Of a stretch of DNA of 64,000 nucleotides, positions 1 through 8,257 are shown piece after piece. This DNA comes from an uncultured Flavobacterium sp. GTDB lineage: Bacteria; Bacteroidota; Bacteroidia; Flavobacteriales; Flavobacteriaceae. How positions within the stretch are numbered: position 1 is the stretch's first letter; every line of letters begins with the position of its first letter. Both the position numbers and the translations under genes were made by a program. Below the pieces are notes generated by a model, which was not told the origin of the DNA, did not search any database, and saw nothing but the letters and a program-made list of their open reading frames with translations. The stretch is taken from positions 1 through 64,000 of the forward strand of contig NZ_CAMLDD010000020.1 of the NCBI RefSeq assembly GCF_946478785.1. Direction: 5' to 3'.

Positions 1-90
1 AATTTTCTATGATATTAAAAGTCAATATCGGACAACAACAGTTTTAAATCATTAATAAAATGGTTCGAAAATTGTCCCGACAGGACGACA

Positions 91-127
91 AAAATCCTTT
101 CTGTATTTCACAGGAAGGATTTTTTAT
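91..127 (+). terminator. Rho-independent terminator of an upstream gene
   Basis: Inverted repeat AAATCCTTTCTG / CAGGAAGGATTT followed by a T-rich tract. The gene it serves lies left of the window. It separates that gene from trxB. Confidence 0.6.
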
Positions 128-205
128 TTCTAGACTATTCGTAATTATCTATTTTGAAATAGCAAAAACTGATTAGTTGGGTTCTTTTTTCCAACAATAA
201 AAACT

Positions 206-213
206 TACTTTTG
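206..213 (+). promoter_or_regulatory. -7 box of the trxB promoter
   Basis: TACTTTTG matches the Bacteroidota -7 consensus TAnnTTTG and lies 29 bases before the trxB start codon. No good -33 TTG is seen at 19-21 bases, so the call rests on the -7 box alone. Confidence 0.4.
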
Positions 214-242
214 CACCATCAATTATTAATACAATCAATACT

Positions 243-1190
243 ATGTCAGATACAATCGAAAAAATTAAATGCCTAATTATTGGTTCTGGGCCGGCGGGTT
301 ATACTGCTGCTATTTATGCTGCCAGAGCAAATATGAATCCAGTTTTATACCAGGGAATGCAGCCGGGAGGTCAGTTAACAACGACTAATGAAGTAGAAAA
401 TTTTCCAGGTTATGTTGATGGTGTTACAGGACCTGAAATGATGATTCAGTTACAAGAGCAAGCCAAACGTTTTGGTTCTGATATTCGTGATGGATGGGCT
501 ACAAAAGTTGATTTTTCAGGAGAGATTAAGAAAGTTTGGATTAACGATCAAATAGAATTGCACTGTGAAACGGTTATTATTTCTACAGGAGCTTCAGCTA
601 AATATTTAGGATTGCCTTCAGAACAGCATTATTTACAAATGGGCGGAGGAGTTTCTGCTTGCGCTGTTTGCGACGGATTTTTCTACCGTAATCAGGAAGT
701 TGTCATTGTTGGAGCAGGAGATTCTGCTTGTGAAGAAGCACATTACTTATCGAAATTGTGTAAAAAAGTAACGATGTTGGTACGAAGCGAAAAATTCAGA
801 GCTTCGAAAATCATGGAAGAACGCGTTCGTAAAACAGAGAACATTGAAATTTTATTGAATCACGATACTGTTGAAGTTTTAGGTGACGGAAATGTAGTAC
901 ATGCCATTAAAGCTTTAAACAAAACTACTGCAGAAGTTATTGAAATTCCAGCAACAGGATTTTTCGTAGCGATTGGTCACAAACCAAATACAGATATTTT
1001 TAAAGATTACATCACACTTGATGAAACAGGATATATAATTAATGTTCCGGGAACATCTAAAACAAATGTTGAAGGTGTTTTTGTAGCGGGAGATGCTGCT
1101 GATCACGTTTATCGTCAGGCAATTACGGCTGCGGGTACAGGATGTATGGCTGCATTGGATGCAGAACGTTATCTGGCTGCTAAAGAATAA
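243..1190 (+). CDS. trxB: Thioredoxin-disulfide reductase
   Basis: Flavoenzyme that passes electrons from NADPH to thioredoxin in the cytoplasm. The 315-residue length is normal for low-molecular-weight TrxB. Visible signatures are the FAD-binding GSGPAG at residues 14-19, the redox-active CAVC at 140-143 followed by Asp144, the NADPH-binding GAGDSACEEA near 157, and a C-terminal FAD motif GVFVAGDAAD. The gene stands alone, with terminator-like hairpins on both sides and a TAnnTTTG box 29 bases upstream. Assignment to the TrxB family is firm; a ferredoxin-NADP reductase would lack the CxxC. Confidence 0.95.
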   Translation: MSDTIEKIKCLIIGSGPAGYTAAIYAARANMNPVLYQGMQPGGQLTTTNEVENFPGYVDGVTGPEMMIQLQEQAKRFGSDIRDGWATKVDFSGEIKKVWINDQIELHCETVIISTGASAKYLGLPSEQHYLQMGGGVSACAVCDGFFYRNQEVVIVGAGDSACEEAHYLSKLCKKVTMLVRSEKFRASKIMEERVRKTENIEILLNHDTVEVLGDGNVVHAIKALNKTTAEVIEIPATGFFVAIGHKPNTDIFKDYITLDETGYIINVPGTSKTNVEGVFVAGDAADHVYRQAITAAGTGCMAALDAERYLAAKE

Positions 1191-1247
1191 GGAAATTTGT
1201 TTCAGGTTTTCTTTGTTTCAGATTTCAAGTTGCTGGAACGTATCAAA

Positions 1248-1293
1248 TAAAAAAACAGAAAATCCATTCGAAAGAATGGATTTTCTGTTTTTT
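1248..1293 (+). terminator. Rho-independent terminator after trxB
   Basis: Near-perfect stem, AACAGAAAATCCATTC against GAATGGATTTTCTGTT with a GAAA loop, flanked by A and T tracts. It can act on both strands, so it may also end read-through of the minus-strand gene that follows. Confidence 0.75.
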
Positions 1294-1294
1294 A

Positions 1295-1354
1295 TGAAAC
1301 CTGAAACCTGAAACCTGAAACCTGAAACCTGAAACCTGAAACCTGAAACCTGAA
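1295..1354. repeat. Heptamer tandem repeat TGAAACC x8
   Basis: Eight exact copies of TGAAACC (1295-1350) plus a partial TGAA, between the trxB terminator and the 3' end of the next gene. A GTTTCAGG sequence at 1199-1206 is the reverse complement of the unit, so the region could fold. Related degenerate 7-8 base arrays occur at four other gene boundaries in the window. Confidence 0.9.
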
Positions 1355-1360
1355 CTTTTC

Positions 1361-2194
1361 TTATTTAATCTTCTTGAATAATTTTGCTTCTTCACTGAAG
1401 CGTGTAAGCTCTATTTTTGGTTTTCCTAAAAGCGACACTTCAGCTTTGTCTCCAATAGCAAGTGATATTGAGATTTCAGCCAATATAGCTCCAGTGGCAT
1501 AATTCTCTGCAGTTAATTTTGCTTCTTTTATGTTGAACTTTATTCCGGTAAAATTTGAGTTATTATCTATACGGATACTCCCTTTTTCGGCAGCGCCTTC
1601 GATGGCAGCATTTGCTTTTTGGTACAAATCACATTTGAAATTAATTGCTGATACCAGAGATTTTATTGATGAGCTTTTGCTTAATTGTAAAACTGCTTCC
1701 TCTGATTTTAAATTTATTTCCGATTTTGATTTGTCATCTGCAACTAAACTGAATTTCTTTGCATTGACATTCAAAAGCAATTTAGAATAATCAAAACTGT
1801 TGAAGGTGATATCATCTAATTGCAGTTCCTGAATAGCATAAACTACAGCTTCATTTTTAGTTATAACTTTCGTTAATGACTTTGTGTAAGTAACGCGAAC
1901 TGCCAGTTTTTTGAAAATAGAAGACTCTTTCGAAGTATATAAACGCAGCACTTTTTCTCTTAAATCCATTCCGATAATGTCGTGCAAATTATCATCGGCT
2001 TCAATTTTTATTTCGTTTTTTTCGCCTCGTTCCAAATAGACTTCGATATTATCATCAACTTCAAGAGCATCAAAATCGCCAACTTCTTTTATTGATGTTG
2101 TAACTATTTTAGAACCTTTTATTTTCTCTCTCTTTTGTGCAAAAGTTAATGTCGTAACTAATAGTAATAAGAATAGTGCTGTACTTTTTTTCAT
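1361..2194 (-). CDS. Secreted head-GIN (DUF2807) domain protein
   Basis: A 277-residue exported protein with signal peptide MKKSTALFLLLLVTTLTFAQ. The body has the repetitive beta-rich pattern of head-GIN proteins (VDDNIEVYLE, then many short beta turns with serine and lysine). The function of this family is not established; it is common in Bacteroidota next to PspC-domain genes, as here. It is the last of a minus-strand run of PadR regulator, PspC protein and two head-GIN proteins, separated from its neighbour by 86 bases. A periplasmic or outer-membrane-associated beta-helix is the likely form, by inference. Confidence 0.75.
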   Translation of the reverse strand: MKKSTALFLLLLVTTLTFAQKREKIKGSKIVTTSIKEVGDFDALEVDDNIEVYLERGEKNEIKIEADDNLHDIIGMDLREKVLRLYTSKESSIFKKLAVRVTYTKSLTKVITKNEAVVYAIQELQLDDITFNSFDYSKLLLNVNAKKFSLVADDKSKSEINLKSEEAVLQLSKSSSIKSLVSAINFKCDLYQKANAAIEGAAEKGSIRIDNNSNFTGIKFNIKEAKLTAENYATGAILAEISISLAIGDKAEVSLLGKPKIELTRFSEEAKLFKKIK

Positions 2195-2280
2195 TAATTC
2201 TATATTTTGATTTTGACAAATATAAAAAAATCATCCACTTTTGATGAATGATTTCTTTTATATTTAACACATTAATAGTG

Positions 2281-3012
2281 TTATCCCTGGCTGATGCTTC
2301 CTCCTGAACTTTCAGATTTTTCAATTGTTTTAGGAGAGGAGTCATAATGAATGCTTGCTCCGCTTGATGCATCTGCTTTCAATCGTAAAATTGGATGGAC
2401 ATTTACACTTGCTCCGCTTGCAGCTTCTGCTTCAACTTCGTTTGCCAATAAGTTTTCTGCATTAATACTGGAGCCGCTTGCAGCTGATGTTTTAATCTTC
2501 AACGCCTTTCCTTCTATATTAATAGTGCTTCCGCTTCCTGAGTCACAAGTAATATTATCAGATTCAACATTCACATTTATTGTAGAAGCACTTGACGCTT
2601 CAATGTTTATATTTTCTCCCTGAATTACATTTTCACTATGTACAGATGAGGCGCTCGAAGCTTCAATTTTGTCAATAACAGGCATTTTTACAGTAACTTT
2701 TTTGGTAACATTGTTAAAAGAACTGAATTTGCAGGATATTACCAGAGTTCCGTTTTCCACTTTTGTTGTAATCTCTTTTTGGATATTATCGTCTGCTTCT
2801 ACAATGATTTCTGTAGAATCAGATTGCTCAATAACCAAATCAATGGCGTTGCTAACAGATACATTTTTAAATTCACCCTGAACAATTCTTTTTTCGGTAG
2901 TAACATTTCCACTGCCTTCAATTGAATTCATGTTAAAATTACATGAAGCAAACAATAGTGCGGTGATTGTTGCAATAATAAATTTCGTAATATGAATGAT
3001 TATTTTTATCAT
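2281..3012 (-). CDS. Head-GIN (DUF2807) lipoprotein
   Basis: A 243-residue lipoprotein: N-terminal hydrophobic segment ending in LLFASC, with Cys as the lipidation site. The family hallmark NAIDLVIEQSDSTEIIVEADD is followed by a long run of near-periodic segments (SASSVHS, SASTINV, SGSGSTINIEG, AASGSSINAE, AASGASVNV, SSGASIHYDS), as in the repeating rungs of a beta-helix. It begins 5 bases after the PspC-protein gene and is therefore probably co-translated with it. The family function is unknown; a role in envelope sensing is inferred from operon context only. Confidence 0.8.
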   Translation of the reverse strand: MIKIIIHITKFIIATITALLFASCNFNMNSIEGSGNVTTEKRIVQGEFKNVSVSNAIDLVIEQSDSTEIIVEADDNIQKEITTKVENGTLVISCKFSSFNNVTKKVTVKMPVIDKIEASSASSVHSENVIQGENINIEASSASTINVNVESDNITCDSGSGSTINIEGKALKIKTSAASGSSINAENLLANEVEAEAASGASVNVHPILRLKADASSGASIHYDSSPKTIEKSESSGGSISQG

Positions 3013-3016
3013 GGTT

Positions 3017-4732
3017 TTAGTTAATTTTGATTATAACTCCGTTTTTATCAGTGGTTAGCCTTCCGTTAGTTTTTTTTCCGTTTAATACTTCTTTTCCGTT
3101 AATTTTAATCGAAACTTCTTTTACAGTATCATTTGCAATAGTATCTTGTTCTACATCATTGTAATCATCTTCATCAGCAGGACAGTTTAGACATTTTATT
3201 TTAGAACCTTCTACCTTATAGTTATAGTTTCCGCTAAAATGTAAGTTGAAAAAATCATCATCTGAATCGTCGTAATCCTGAACAGAAGCATCTGGTTTAA
3301 ATAATTGTCCTTCTGACAAGTACAAATACACATCAACTTCCTGATCTCTGAATTTGTTTTTTACATCTGTAAGAAAATAATTATCCAAAATTAAATAATT
3401 TCCTTTAATATCAATGTTATAATTAATTTTTTCTGCTCTTTTTTTGGCATTTGTAAATGAGTTTCCTCTGGCACTCTTTTCTATTTGTATATAAGGAGCA
3501 GCCTGATCAGTATGCAAAACATGTAAACGGACTTCATTTGAATAAATCAACTCATTATTAGCAGAGTCTTGGACAAACTCAAATTCTCTGTGATCATATA
3601 AATCTTTGGCATAGTAATCATTATATCTGAATTTTACATACAATGTATCTTTCGGAGTAATATTGATTGCTTTCTTTTCTACTGTTTTATTATCATAGGA
3701 TATTTCAGTAGCTTGTTTGATTCCGATACTGATAGCAATTGCAATTGCAATAATCCAAATTGCTAATAAAGTATATTTGGCAATATTTCCTATTGTTTTA
3801 GTATTTGGCGCTAATAATTTGAAACCTAAAAGTGTCAAAAAGAAAAACGGAATACCAACAGCAAAGAACATCAATAAGCCAAATGACCAGATAGGATATT
3901 CTGTGAAATTTCCGGCTTCAACAAAATTCTGCCACGGAAAATCAACAAAAACATTCGTACCTAAAGTAAACACTCCAATTAACAACATAATCAAGGTCGA
4001 AATACCAGCCATAATCAGGATCACTCCTAAAAACTTAGCGAAGATTTTAAAAATCGTCATAATAAAATCACCAAATGAGCTACTTATTCTCCCAGCTCCC
4101 GACTTTACCTGGTTTCCCATTGCGTCATAATCAGCATTTTTGAATTTATCTGATAAAGACTCAATTTCTTCACGAACTTTTCTTTCGATGTTTGAAATCG
4201 TAACAGGCTCGCCCGTCATTTCCAGTTTTTCAGATGTTGTAATCGCTTCCGGAGTTACCACCCAAAGAACGAAATAAGCTAAAATTCCGGTTCCAAAACC
4301 TGCAAAAACGAATATTAAGAATACAATTTTTACCCAAACAGCATCAATTCCAAAATAATGTCCTAAACCGGTAGCAACTCCGCCAATCATACCTTTTTCT
4401 TTATCACGGTATAATTTTTTGGTTCTTCTGCCATTATCATGAAACGATTGATTTGTTTTTTCTTCGTCTTCAATAATGTAGTCTTCCGGCTGTCCCATTA
4501 CTGTAATCACCTCGTCAACATCTTTCAGTCCCACAACATGTTTCTCGCTTTTTTGTTTTTCTGTTAATAATTCAGAAACACGCATTTCGATGTCTTTAAT
4601 AATTTCATCTTGTCCTGATGAGTTGTTTAACGATCGTTTTATTGCGTCAAAATAGCGTGTTAATTTTAAGTATGCATCTTCATCGATGTGAAAAAACATC
4701 CCGCCTAAGTTAATATTTACTGTTTTGTTCAT
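3017..4732 (-). CDS. PspC-domain envelope-stress membrane protein
   Basis: A 571-residue inner-membrane protein. The N-terminal 80 residues are a soluble segment beginning NKTVNINLGGMFFHIDEDAY, seen in Bacteroidota PspC proteins. A PspC domain follows (KKLYRDKEKGMIGGVATGLG to YFVLWVVTPEA, about residues 105-160), then several hydrophobic helices (about 220-345) and a polar C-terminal periplasmic part. PspC in enterobacteria senses envelope damage. Here the gene sits between a PadR repressor gene (2-base gap) and two head-GIN genes, a recurrent arrangement. The exact trigger cannot be read from sequence. Confidence 0.8.
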   Translation of the reverse strand: MNKTVNINLGGMFFHIDEDAYLKLTRYFDAIKRSLNNSSGQDEIIKDIEMRVSELLTEKQKSEKHVVGLKDVDEVITVMGQPEDYIIEDEEKTNQSFHDNGRRTKKLYRDKEKGMIGGVATGLGHYFGIDAVWVKIVFLIFVFAGFGTGILAYFVLWVVTPEAITTSEKLEMTGEPVTISNIERKVREEIESLSDKFKNADYDAMGNQVKSGAGRISSSFGDFIMTIFKIFAKFLGVILIMAGISTLIMLLIGVFTLGTNVFVDFPWQNFVEAGNFTEYPIWSFGLLMFFAVGIPFFFLTLLGFKLLAPNTKTIGNIAKYTLLAIWIIAIAIAISIGIKQATEISYDNKTVEKKAINITPKDTLYVKFRYNDYYAKDLYDHREFEFVQDSANNELIYSNEVRLHVLHTDQAAPYIQIEKSARGNSFTNAKKRAEKINYNIDIKGNYLILDNYFLTDVKNKFRDQEVDVYLYLSEGQLFKPDASVQDYDDSDDDFFNLHFSGNYNYKVEGSKIKCLNCPADEDDYNDVEQDTIANDTVKEVSIKINGKEVLNGKKTNGRLTTDKNGVIIKIN

Positions 4733-4734
4733 GA

Positions 4735-5067
4735 TTATTGATTTTGATTGGTGATTAGTTTTACAGCGTCTGACAATTCTGTCCAGGTACCGTTTAATTC
4801 GTTTAAAAAGGTTTGTCCTATTTCGGTTAATCCATAATATTTACGCGGTGGCCCAGAGGTCGATTCTTCCCAGCGATAATTAAGCAAACCGTCATTTTTC
4901 AGTCTGGTTAAAAGAGGGTAAACTGTTCCCTCAACAACTAGTAATTTTGCATTTTTCAAAGTGTCTAATATTTCTGATGTGTATGCGTCTTTTTCTTTTA
5001 ATACAGATAAGATGCAAAACTCAAGAACACCTTTGCGCATCTGTGCTTTTGTGTTTTCAATGTTCAT
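4735..5067 (-). CDS. PadR-family transcriptional regulator
   Basis: A 110-residue winged-helix regulator. The PadR core is clear: MRKGVLEFCILSVLKEKDAY, EGTVYPLLTRLKNDGLL and PPRKYYGLTEIGQ. It is short, lacking the long C-terminal dimerization arm of PadR-s2 proteins. It is the first gene of the minus-strand operon with the PspC and head-GIN genes and probably represses that operon, as small PadR proteins usually control the membrane-protein gene next to them. Upstream lies a block of palindromic repeats rather than another gene. Confidence 0.85.
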   Translation of the reverse strand: MNIENTKAQMRKGVLEFCILSVLKEKDAYTSEILDTLKNAKLLVVEGTVYPLLTRLKNDGLLNYRWEESTSGPPRKYYGLTEIGQTFLNELNGTWTELSDAVKLITNQNQ

Positions 5068-5143
5068 AATTTCATTTTGTTTTTTTTAGATTGAACAATT
5101 CGTTTTTTGATTGATGATTTTGATTGATGATTGATTGTTTTCA

Positions 5144-5225
5144 GGAGCTGTTTCCTGCTATCCGCTGTATCTTTTGTGGCGAACCCCGCCACAAAAGGAT
5201 GCGCTGCTATCAGGGCTAGGGCTCC
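5144..5225 (+). repeat. 82-base palindromic dispersed element, copy A
   Basis: Long imperfect hairpin: outer arms GGAGC/GCTCC, middle GCTATCCGCTGTATCTTTT against AAAAGGATGCGCTGCTATC, inner stem GTGGCG/CGCCAC. A second element of exactly 82 bases with the same outer plan is at 45976-46057. The inner stems differ in sequence but both pair, so the structure rather than the sequence is kept. No coding function is seen. Confidence 0.8.
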
Positions 5226-5253
5226 GGTATTCATAATAACTTTTAATCTTTTA

Positions 5254-5280
5254 TGACACACTGAGTGAAGTCGAAGTGCT
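5254..5280 (-). repeat. CACTTCGAC-type short repeat next to copy A
   Basis: Read on the minus strand the segment begins AGCACTTCGACTTCACTCAG. It starts 28 bases after the 82-base element, exactly as repeat R1 (46086-46111) does after copy B. It shares the CACTTCGAC core with the repeats around the GIY-YIG gene. Its edge reaches the TAG stop codon of the adjacent DUF4870 gene. Confidence 0.6.
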
Positions 5281-5758
5281 ACTTTATAAAAGGAATCGTT
5301 AACGGATATTTATATAATTCTCCGTTCGATGTTTTTATTGAAGCATAAATCACTAAAAAGAATTCAACTACTTTCAGTAATCCAAAAAGCACGACTGCTG
5401 TCCCACCTATAGTAAGCAATCCAATGTTACCCTGAAAATCAAAATTTGTGATTTCAAAATTGTGGTCGTTAAAAAAAGCTTCCATTGGAAGATTTTGAAG
5501 AAATACCGCTACAAAAACCGGAATAGCAATTAAGGCCAAAACCAAAGAATATAGCAATAAGCTCAATTGAAAATTCAATGTCTGTTTTCCGTGGTGATTT
5601 ACAAATTCTGATTTGTCTTTGTAACTCGACCAGATTAATATTGGAAAAATATAATTCCCAAACGGAATAATGTATTGAGTCAAAGTACTTAAGTGTGTGA
5701 AAGTTGCAGTGTTCTTGTCTGATGTGTTTTCCATGATGAGTGGTGTTAATGTTTCCAT
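5279..5758 (-). CDS. DUF4870-like membrane protein
   Basis: A 159-residue integral membrane protein with three to four hydrophobic segments. The motif YIIPFGNYIFPILIWSSYKD followed by FVNHHGKQTLNFQLS is characteristic of DUF4870 (Tic20-like) proteins, whose function is not established. Start is uncertain: translation may begin at Met9 (MENTSDKN, 5734), which removes a weak extension. The stop codon touches a dispersed repeat, so the extreme C terminus may have been altered by insertion. It is transcribed alone toward the PadR operon. Confidence 0.75.
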   Translation of the reverse strand: METLTPLIMENTSDKNTATFTHLSTLTQYIIPFGNYIFPILIWSSYKDKSEFVNHHGKQTLNFQLSLLLYSLVLALIAIPVFVAVFLQNLPMEAFFNDHNFEITNFDFQGNIGLLTIGGTAVVLFGLLKVVEFFLVIYASIKTSNGELYKYPLTIPFIK

Positions 5759-5941
5759 GATTAAAAGTATATAGTAATTTCTTATGCAAATATATATCTA
5801 AAAAACAGTATCTTGTTTTACATAGTACCAAATGTTAACAAAATATTAACATTGTTAAAATTTGAAATTCATGCATAAATGTCTAAAAATGATTTGGAAG
5901 TATTGATTTTACTGCTGTTTCTGGAAAGTAACCTCAATTTA

Positions 5942-5971
5942 TTGTGCGTGCATAGTTTTTTTGTATTTTTA
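5942..5971 (+). promoter_or_regulatory. Promoter of the DUF4442 gene
   Basis: TTG at 5942-5944, a 19-base spacer, then TATTTTTA at 5964-5971, a one-base variant of the TAnnTTTG -7 box. It lies 18 bases before the ATG at 5990, which supports that start over an in-frame ATG further upstream. Confidence 0.45.
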
Positions 5972-5989
5972 CATAAAAAAATAAATATC

Positions 5990-6442
5990 ATGGCAGTTTC
6001 AGTTTCAAAACTTAACAAATTTGTATTATTCAAATTACCGTCAGCATTCATTTGTGGTGTGCGTGTTAAAGCTATCGATGAAAATAGCTGTACCGTCACT
6101 GTAAAACATCGTTGGATTAATCAGAATCCGTTTAACTCCATGTATTTTGCAGTTCAGGCAATGGCGGCCGAATTAACAACCGGAGCATTGGTAATTTCAC
6201 AAATTCAGGAAAGTGGAAGAAAAATTTCTATGCTGGTTGCCAATAACAAAGGAAACTTTACCAAAAAAGCAACAGGCAGGATTACTTTTGTCTGCAATGA
6301 CGGACATTTAATTGCCGAAGCTATCAAACAAACAATCGCAACCGGCGAGGGACAGACTTTCTGGATGAAATCTATTGGAACAAATGAAGAGGGTATTCAG
6401 GTTTCAGAAATGGATTTCGAATGGAGTGTCCGCTTGAAATAA
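5990..6442 (+). CDS. DUF4442 hotdog-fold thioesterase-like protein
   Basis: A 150-residue protein of the DUF4442 group, related to PaaI/YiiD hotdog thioesterases. Supporting pattern: KLPSAFICGVRVKAIDENSC, HRWINQNPFNSMYFAVQAMA, then TGALVISQIQ and a C-terminal beta sheet. The substrate is unknown; acyl-CoA or acyl-ACP hydrolysis is inferred from the fold. An ATG at 5879 would add 37 hydrophobic residues, but the promoter lies within that extension, so the start at 5990 is preferred. The gene is followed by a strong bidirectional terminator. Confidence 0.75.
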   Translation: MAVSVSKLNKFVLFKLPSAFICGVRVKAIDENSCTVTVKHRWINQNPFNSMYFAVQAMAAELTTGALVISQIQESGRKISMLVANNKGNFTKKATGRITFVCNDGHLIAEAIKQTIATGEGQTFWMKSIGTNEEGIQVSEMDFEWSVRLK

Positions 6443-6460
6443 ATTTTCAATATAAAATAT

Positions 6461-6488
6461 AAAAAAGACCTCAATTGAGGTCTTTTTT
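6461..6488 (+). terminator. Bidirectional terminator
   Basis: Perfect palindrome AAGACCTCAATTGAGGTCTT bounded by A6 and T6 tracts, between convergent genes. It can terminate both the DUF4442 gene and the minus-strand small-protein gene. Confidence 0.85.
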
Positions 6489-6507
6489 GTTGAAACAAAG
6501 ATTCAGA

Positions 6508-6663
6508 TTATTTTTTAACGCAACAAGATTTTTTCTCTGTTGCTGTTTTTTTGCAGCAAGATTCTTTTTTAGCTTTTTCTTTTTTAGCAGCAGGTTTTGT
6601 TTCCTGAGCCTGAAGACTAATCGTAAATAATGCGATTGCTAATACTGTAAATAATTTTTTCAT
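6508..6663 (-). CDS. Small secreted Lys/Cys-rich protein (CC...CC)
   Basis: A 51-residue gene. The first 20 residues (MKKLFTVLAIALFTISLQAQ) form a clear signal peptide with an AQ cleavage site. The mature 31 residues are Lys-rich and contain two vicinal cysteine pairs, in ESCCKK and KSCCVKK. ATG is at 6661-6663 and the TAA at 6508-6510 sits just before a terminator. Downstream on the same strand of an HMA-domain membrane protein and an HMA-AraC regulator, it may be a periplasmic metal-binding peptide; this is inference. I do not recognise a named family. Confidence 0.65.
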   Translation of the reverse strand: MKKLFTVLAIALFTISLQAQETKPAAKKEKAKKESCCKKTATEKKSCCVKK

Positions 6664-6763
6664 TTTTTTTTATGGTTTAATTGTTGTTTGTTAATGATTT
6701 AATGATTTGTATTTTGTCAAATATAATAAGATTTGGTTTGATGATTCTCAAGATTTAGTTAAA

Positions 6764-7477
6764 TTATAGTAGTGAAACTAACATTGCTAAACTCATTAAA
6801 ATCATCAGCCCATCTTCTATAATCGTTACGGTACTCATTGGTAAATTAAAGAAGGCTCCCAAACAGGCACACTGAATTTTCTTCTTATTCAAAACCGATT
6901 GTAAAACACCAATGATACTAATGCTCATTAAAATAAAAGTAGCTGCATTTGTGAATATCGGATTAAAATTCAGCAGGTAAGAGATTCCTAATCCAAGTTC
7001 TAAAAAGGCGTAAACATATCCCCACACTGGAATTTTCCTTGCCATAACATCGTACATCGCATAACTCTCAGCAAAGCCTTTTAAATTGAGTAATTTAAAA
7101 AATGAAAAAACCAAAAAGAATCCTGCCATAAAATGCTGCATGGCCTGCATCCAGTCAAAATGATGATTCGTTAACTGAATCAGGACTGTAACTAAACTGA
7201 TGTAAAAGAAAATTAATAAAATGGGTTTGTAAGTTTCAAACCAGGATCTTGTTTCTTCCGCAATTTCATGATGATGAATCTCTGAAATTTGATATTTATT
7301 TTCTAATGCATGCTGTAAATCTGTTAACGGAACATGCTTTGTCATCGTTACAGTTGCTAAATTATCATTTTTAGAAACAGCAGCATTAGTTATGTTTTGA
7401 ACTTGTTCAAGTGCTTTTTTGACTTTTTCCTCACAGCTGGAACAAGTCATTCCAGTAATTTGATATGTATGTGTCAT
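6764..7477 (-). CDS. HMA metal-binding domain fused to MauE-like membrane domain
   Basis: A 237-residue protein. Residues 1-65 are a heavy-metal-associated (HMA) domain with GMTCSSC (Cys12 and Cys15), the fold of copper chaperones and P-type ATPase N termini. From about residue 85 there are four or more membrane helices of MauE/DoxX type, with a CAC motif in IQCACLGAFFNLPMSTV, a segment conserved in MauE-like proteins. MauE proteins act with thiol-disulfide systems, so metal delivery or thiol redox at the inner membrane is plausible. It lies between the AraC-like gene (82 bases upstream) and the CC small protein. Confidence 0.75.
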   Translation of the reverse strand: MTHTYQITGMTCSSCEEKVKKALEQVQNITNAAVSKNDNLATVTMTKHVPLTDLQHALENKYQISEIHHHEIAEETRSWFETYKPILLIFFYISLVTVLIQLTNHHFDWMQAMQHFMAGFFLVFSFFKLLNLKGFAESYAMYDVMARKIPVWGYVYAFLELGLGISYLLNFNPIFTNAATFILMSISIIGVLQSVLNKKKIQCACLGAFFNLPMSTVTIIEDGLMILMSLAMLVSLL

Positions 7478-7559
7478 GATATTTGATTTAGATTAAAAAA
7501 CAAATTTCCGAACTAAAGCACACTTATGATTGTAAAATTTTGGGAATGATTTGCAAGAT

Positions 7560-8120
7560 TTACAAATTCTCAATCTGAATCCGCTTCTTGTTTTTTAACT
7601 GCTTAAAATAGGTAGGCGTAAAACCGGTCACTTTTTTAAACTGATTACTTAAATGTGCCACATTGCTGTAATTTAAAATATCGGCAATTTCGCTTAAGGA
7701 AAGTTCATTGTAAATAATCAGTTCTTTAACCTTTTCTATTTTTTGACTGATAAAATATTTTTCAATGGTTGTGTTTTCAACTTCCGAGAAAAGATTGCTC
7801 AATGAATTGTAATCCTGATTAAGATTTTCTGCCAAATAATCAGATAAATTAGTTTTGAGTTCATTGTTTTTATGGTGTACCAAATCAATAATCAGCGTTT
7901 TGATTTTTTCAATTGTTTTACTTTTTTTATCATCAATTAAGTCAAAACCTAAAGCATGAAGGCGGATTAAAAGGTTGTTTTTTTGATCTTTGGTGATAGC
8001 ATTCTGAAGTTCAACCTCACCCAACTCAACTGAAATAGTCTGAATTCCAAGCTTTTCAAACTCATTTTTCACAACCATTTTACATCTGCCGCAAACCATA
8101 TTTTTAATATATAATTTCAT
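7560..8120 (-). CDS. AraC-type regulator with an N-terminal HMA-like domain
   Basis: A 186-residue protein. The N terminus (MKLYIKNMVCGRCKMVVKNE) resembles an HMA fold with Cys10 and Cys13 in a CxxC. The C-terminal 100 residues are an AraC DNA-binding domain: ELSLSEIADILNYSNVAHLS, then FKKVTGFTPTYFKQLKN. A metal-binding module as the sensor of an AraC regulator is an economical one-component metal switch. It is upstream of the HMA-membrane protein on the same strand and divergent from an MFS gene, either of which it may control. Ligand identity (Cu, Hg, Zn or other) cannot be told from sequence. Confidence 0.75.
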   Translation of the reverse strand: MKLYIKNMVCGRCKMVVKNEFEKLGIQTISVELGEVELQNAITKDQKNNLLIRLHALGFDLIDDKKSKTIEKIKTLIIDLVHHKNNELKTNLSDYLAENLNQDYNSLSNLFSEVENTTIEKYFISQKIEKVKELIIYNELSLSEIADILNYSNVAHLSNQFKKVTGFTPTYFKQLKNKKRIQIENL

Positions 8121-8217
8121 TTTTGCCTGATATAATTAAAATTTAAAGTAAACTTCTGGGTAATAAATTTACAGATAAATAATGTAAATGTACAGCTATT
8201 CTTTGAGCACACTAACC

Positions 8218-8225
8218 TAAATTTG
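8218..8225 (+). promoter_or_regulatory. -7 box of the MFS gene promoter
   Basis: TAAATTTG matches the consensus exactly and lies 32 bases before the MFS start codon. A TTTG at 8202-8205 is only 12 bases upstream, closer than usual, so the -33 element is unclear and activation by a regulator is possible. Confidence 0.4.
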
Positions 8226-8257
8226 TACCATAAAAATTTAGTATTTCAAGATTACAA

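Noticed and set aside
5064..5261. 65-codon minus-strand frame upstream of the PadR gene
   Set aside because: It runs through the 82-base palindromic element and has no domain; a by-product of the repeat.
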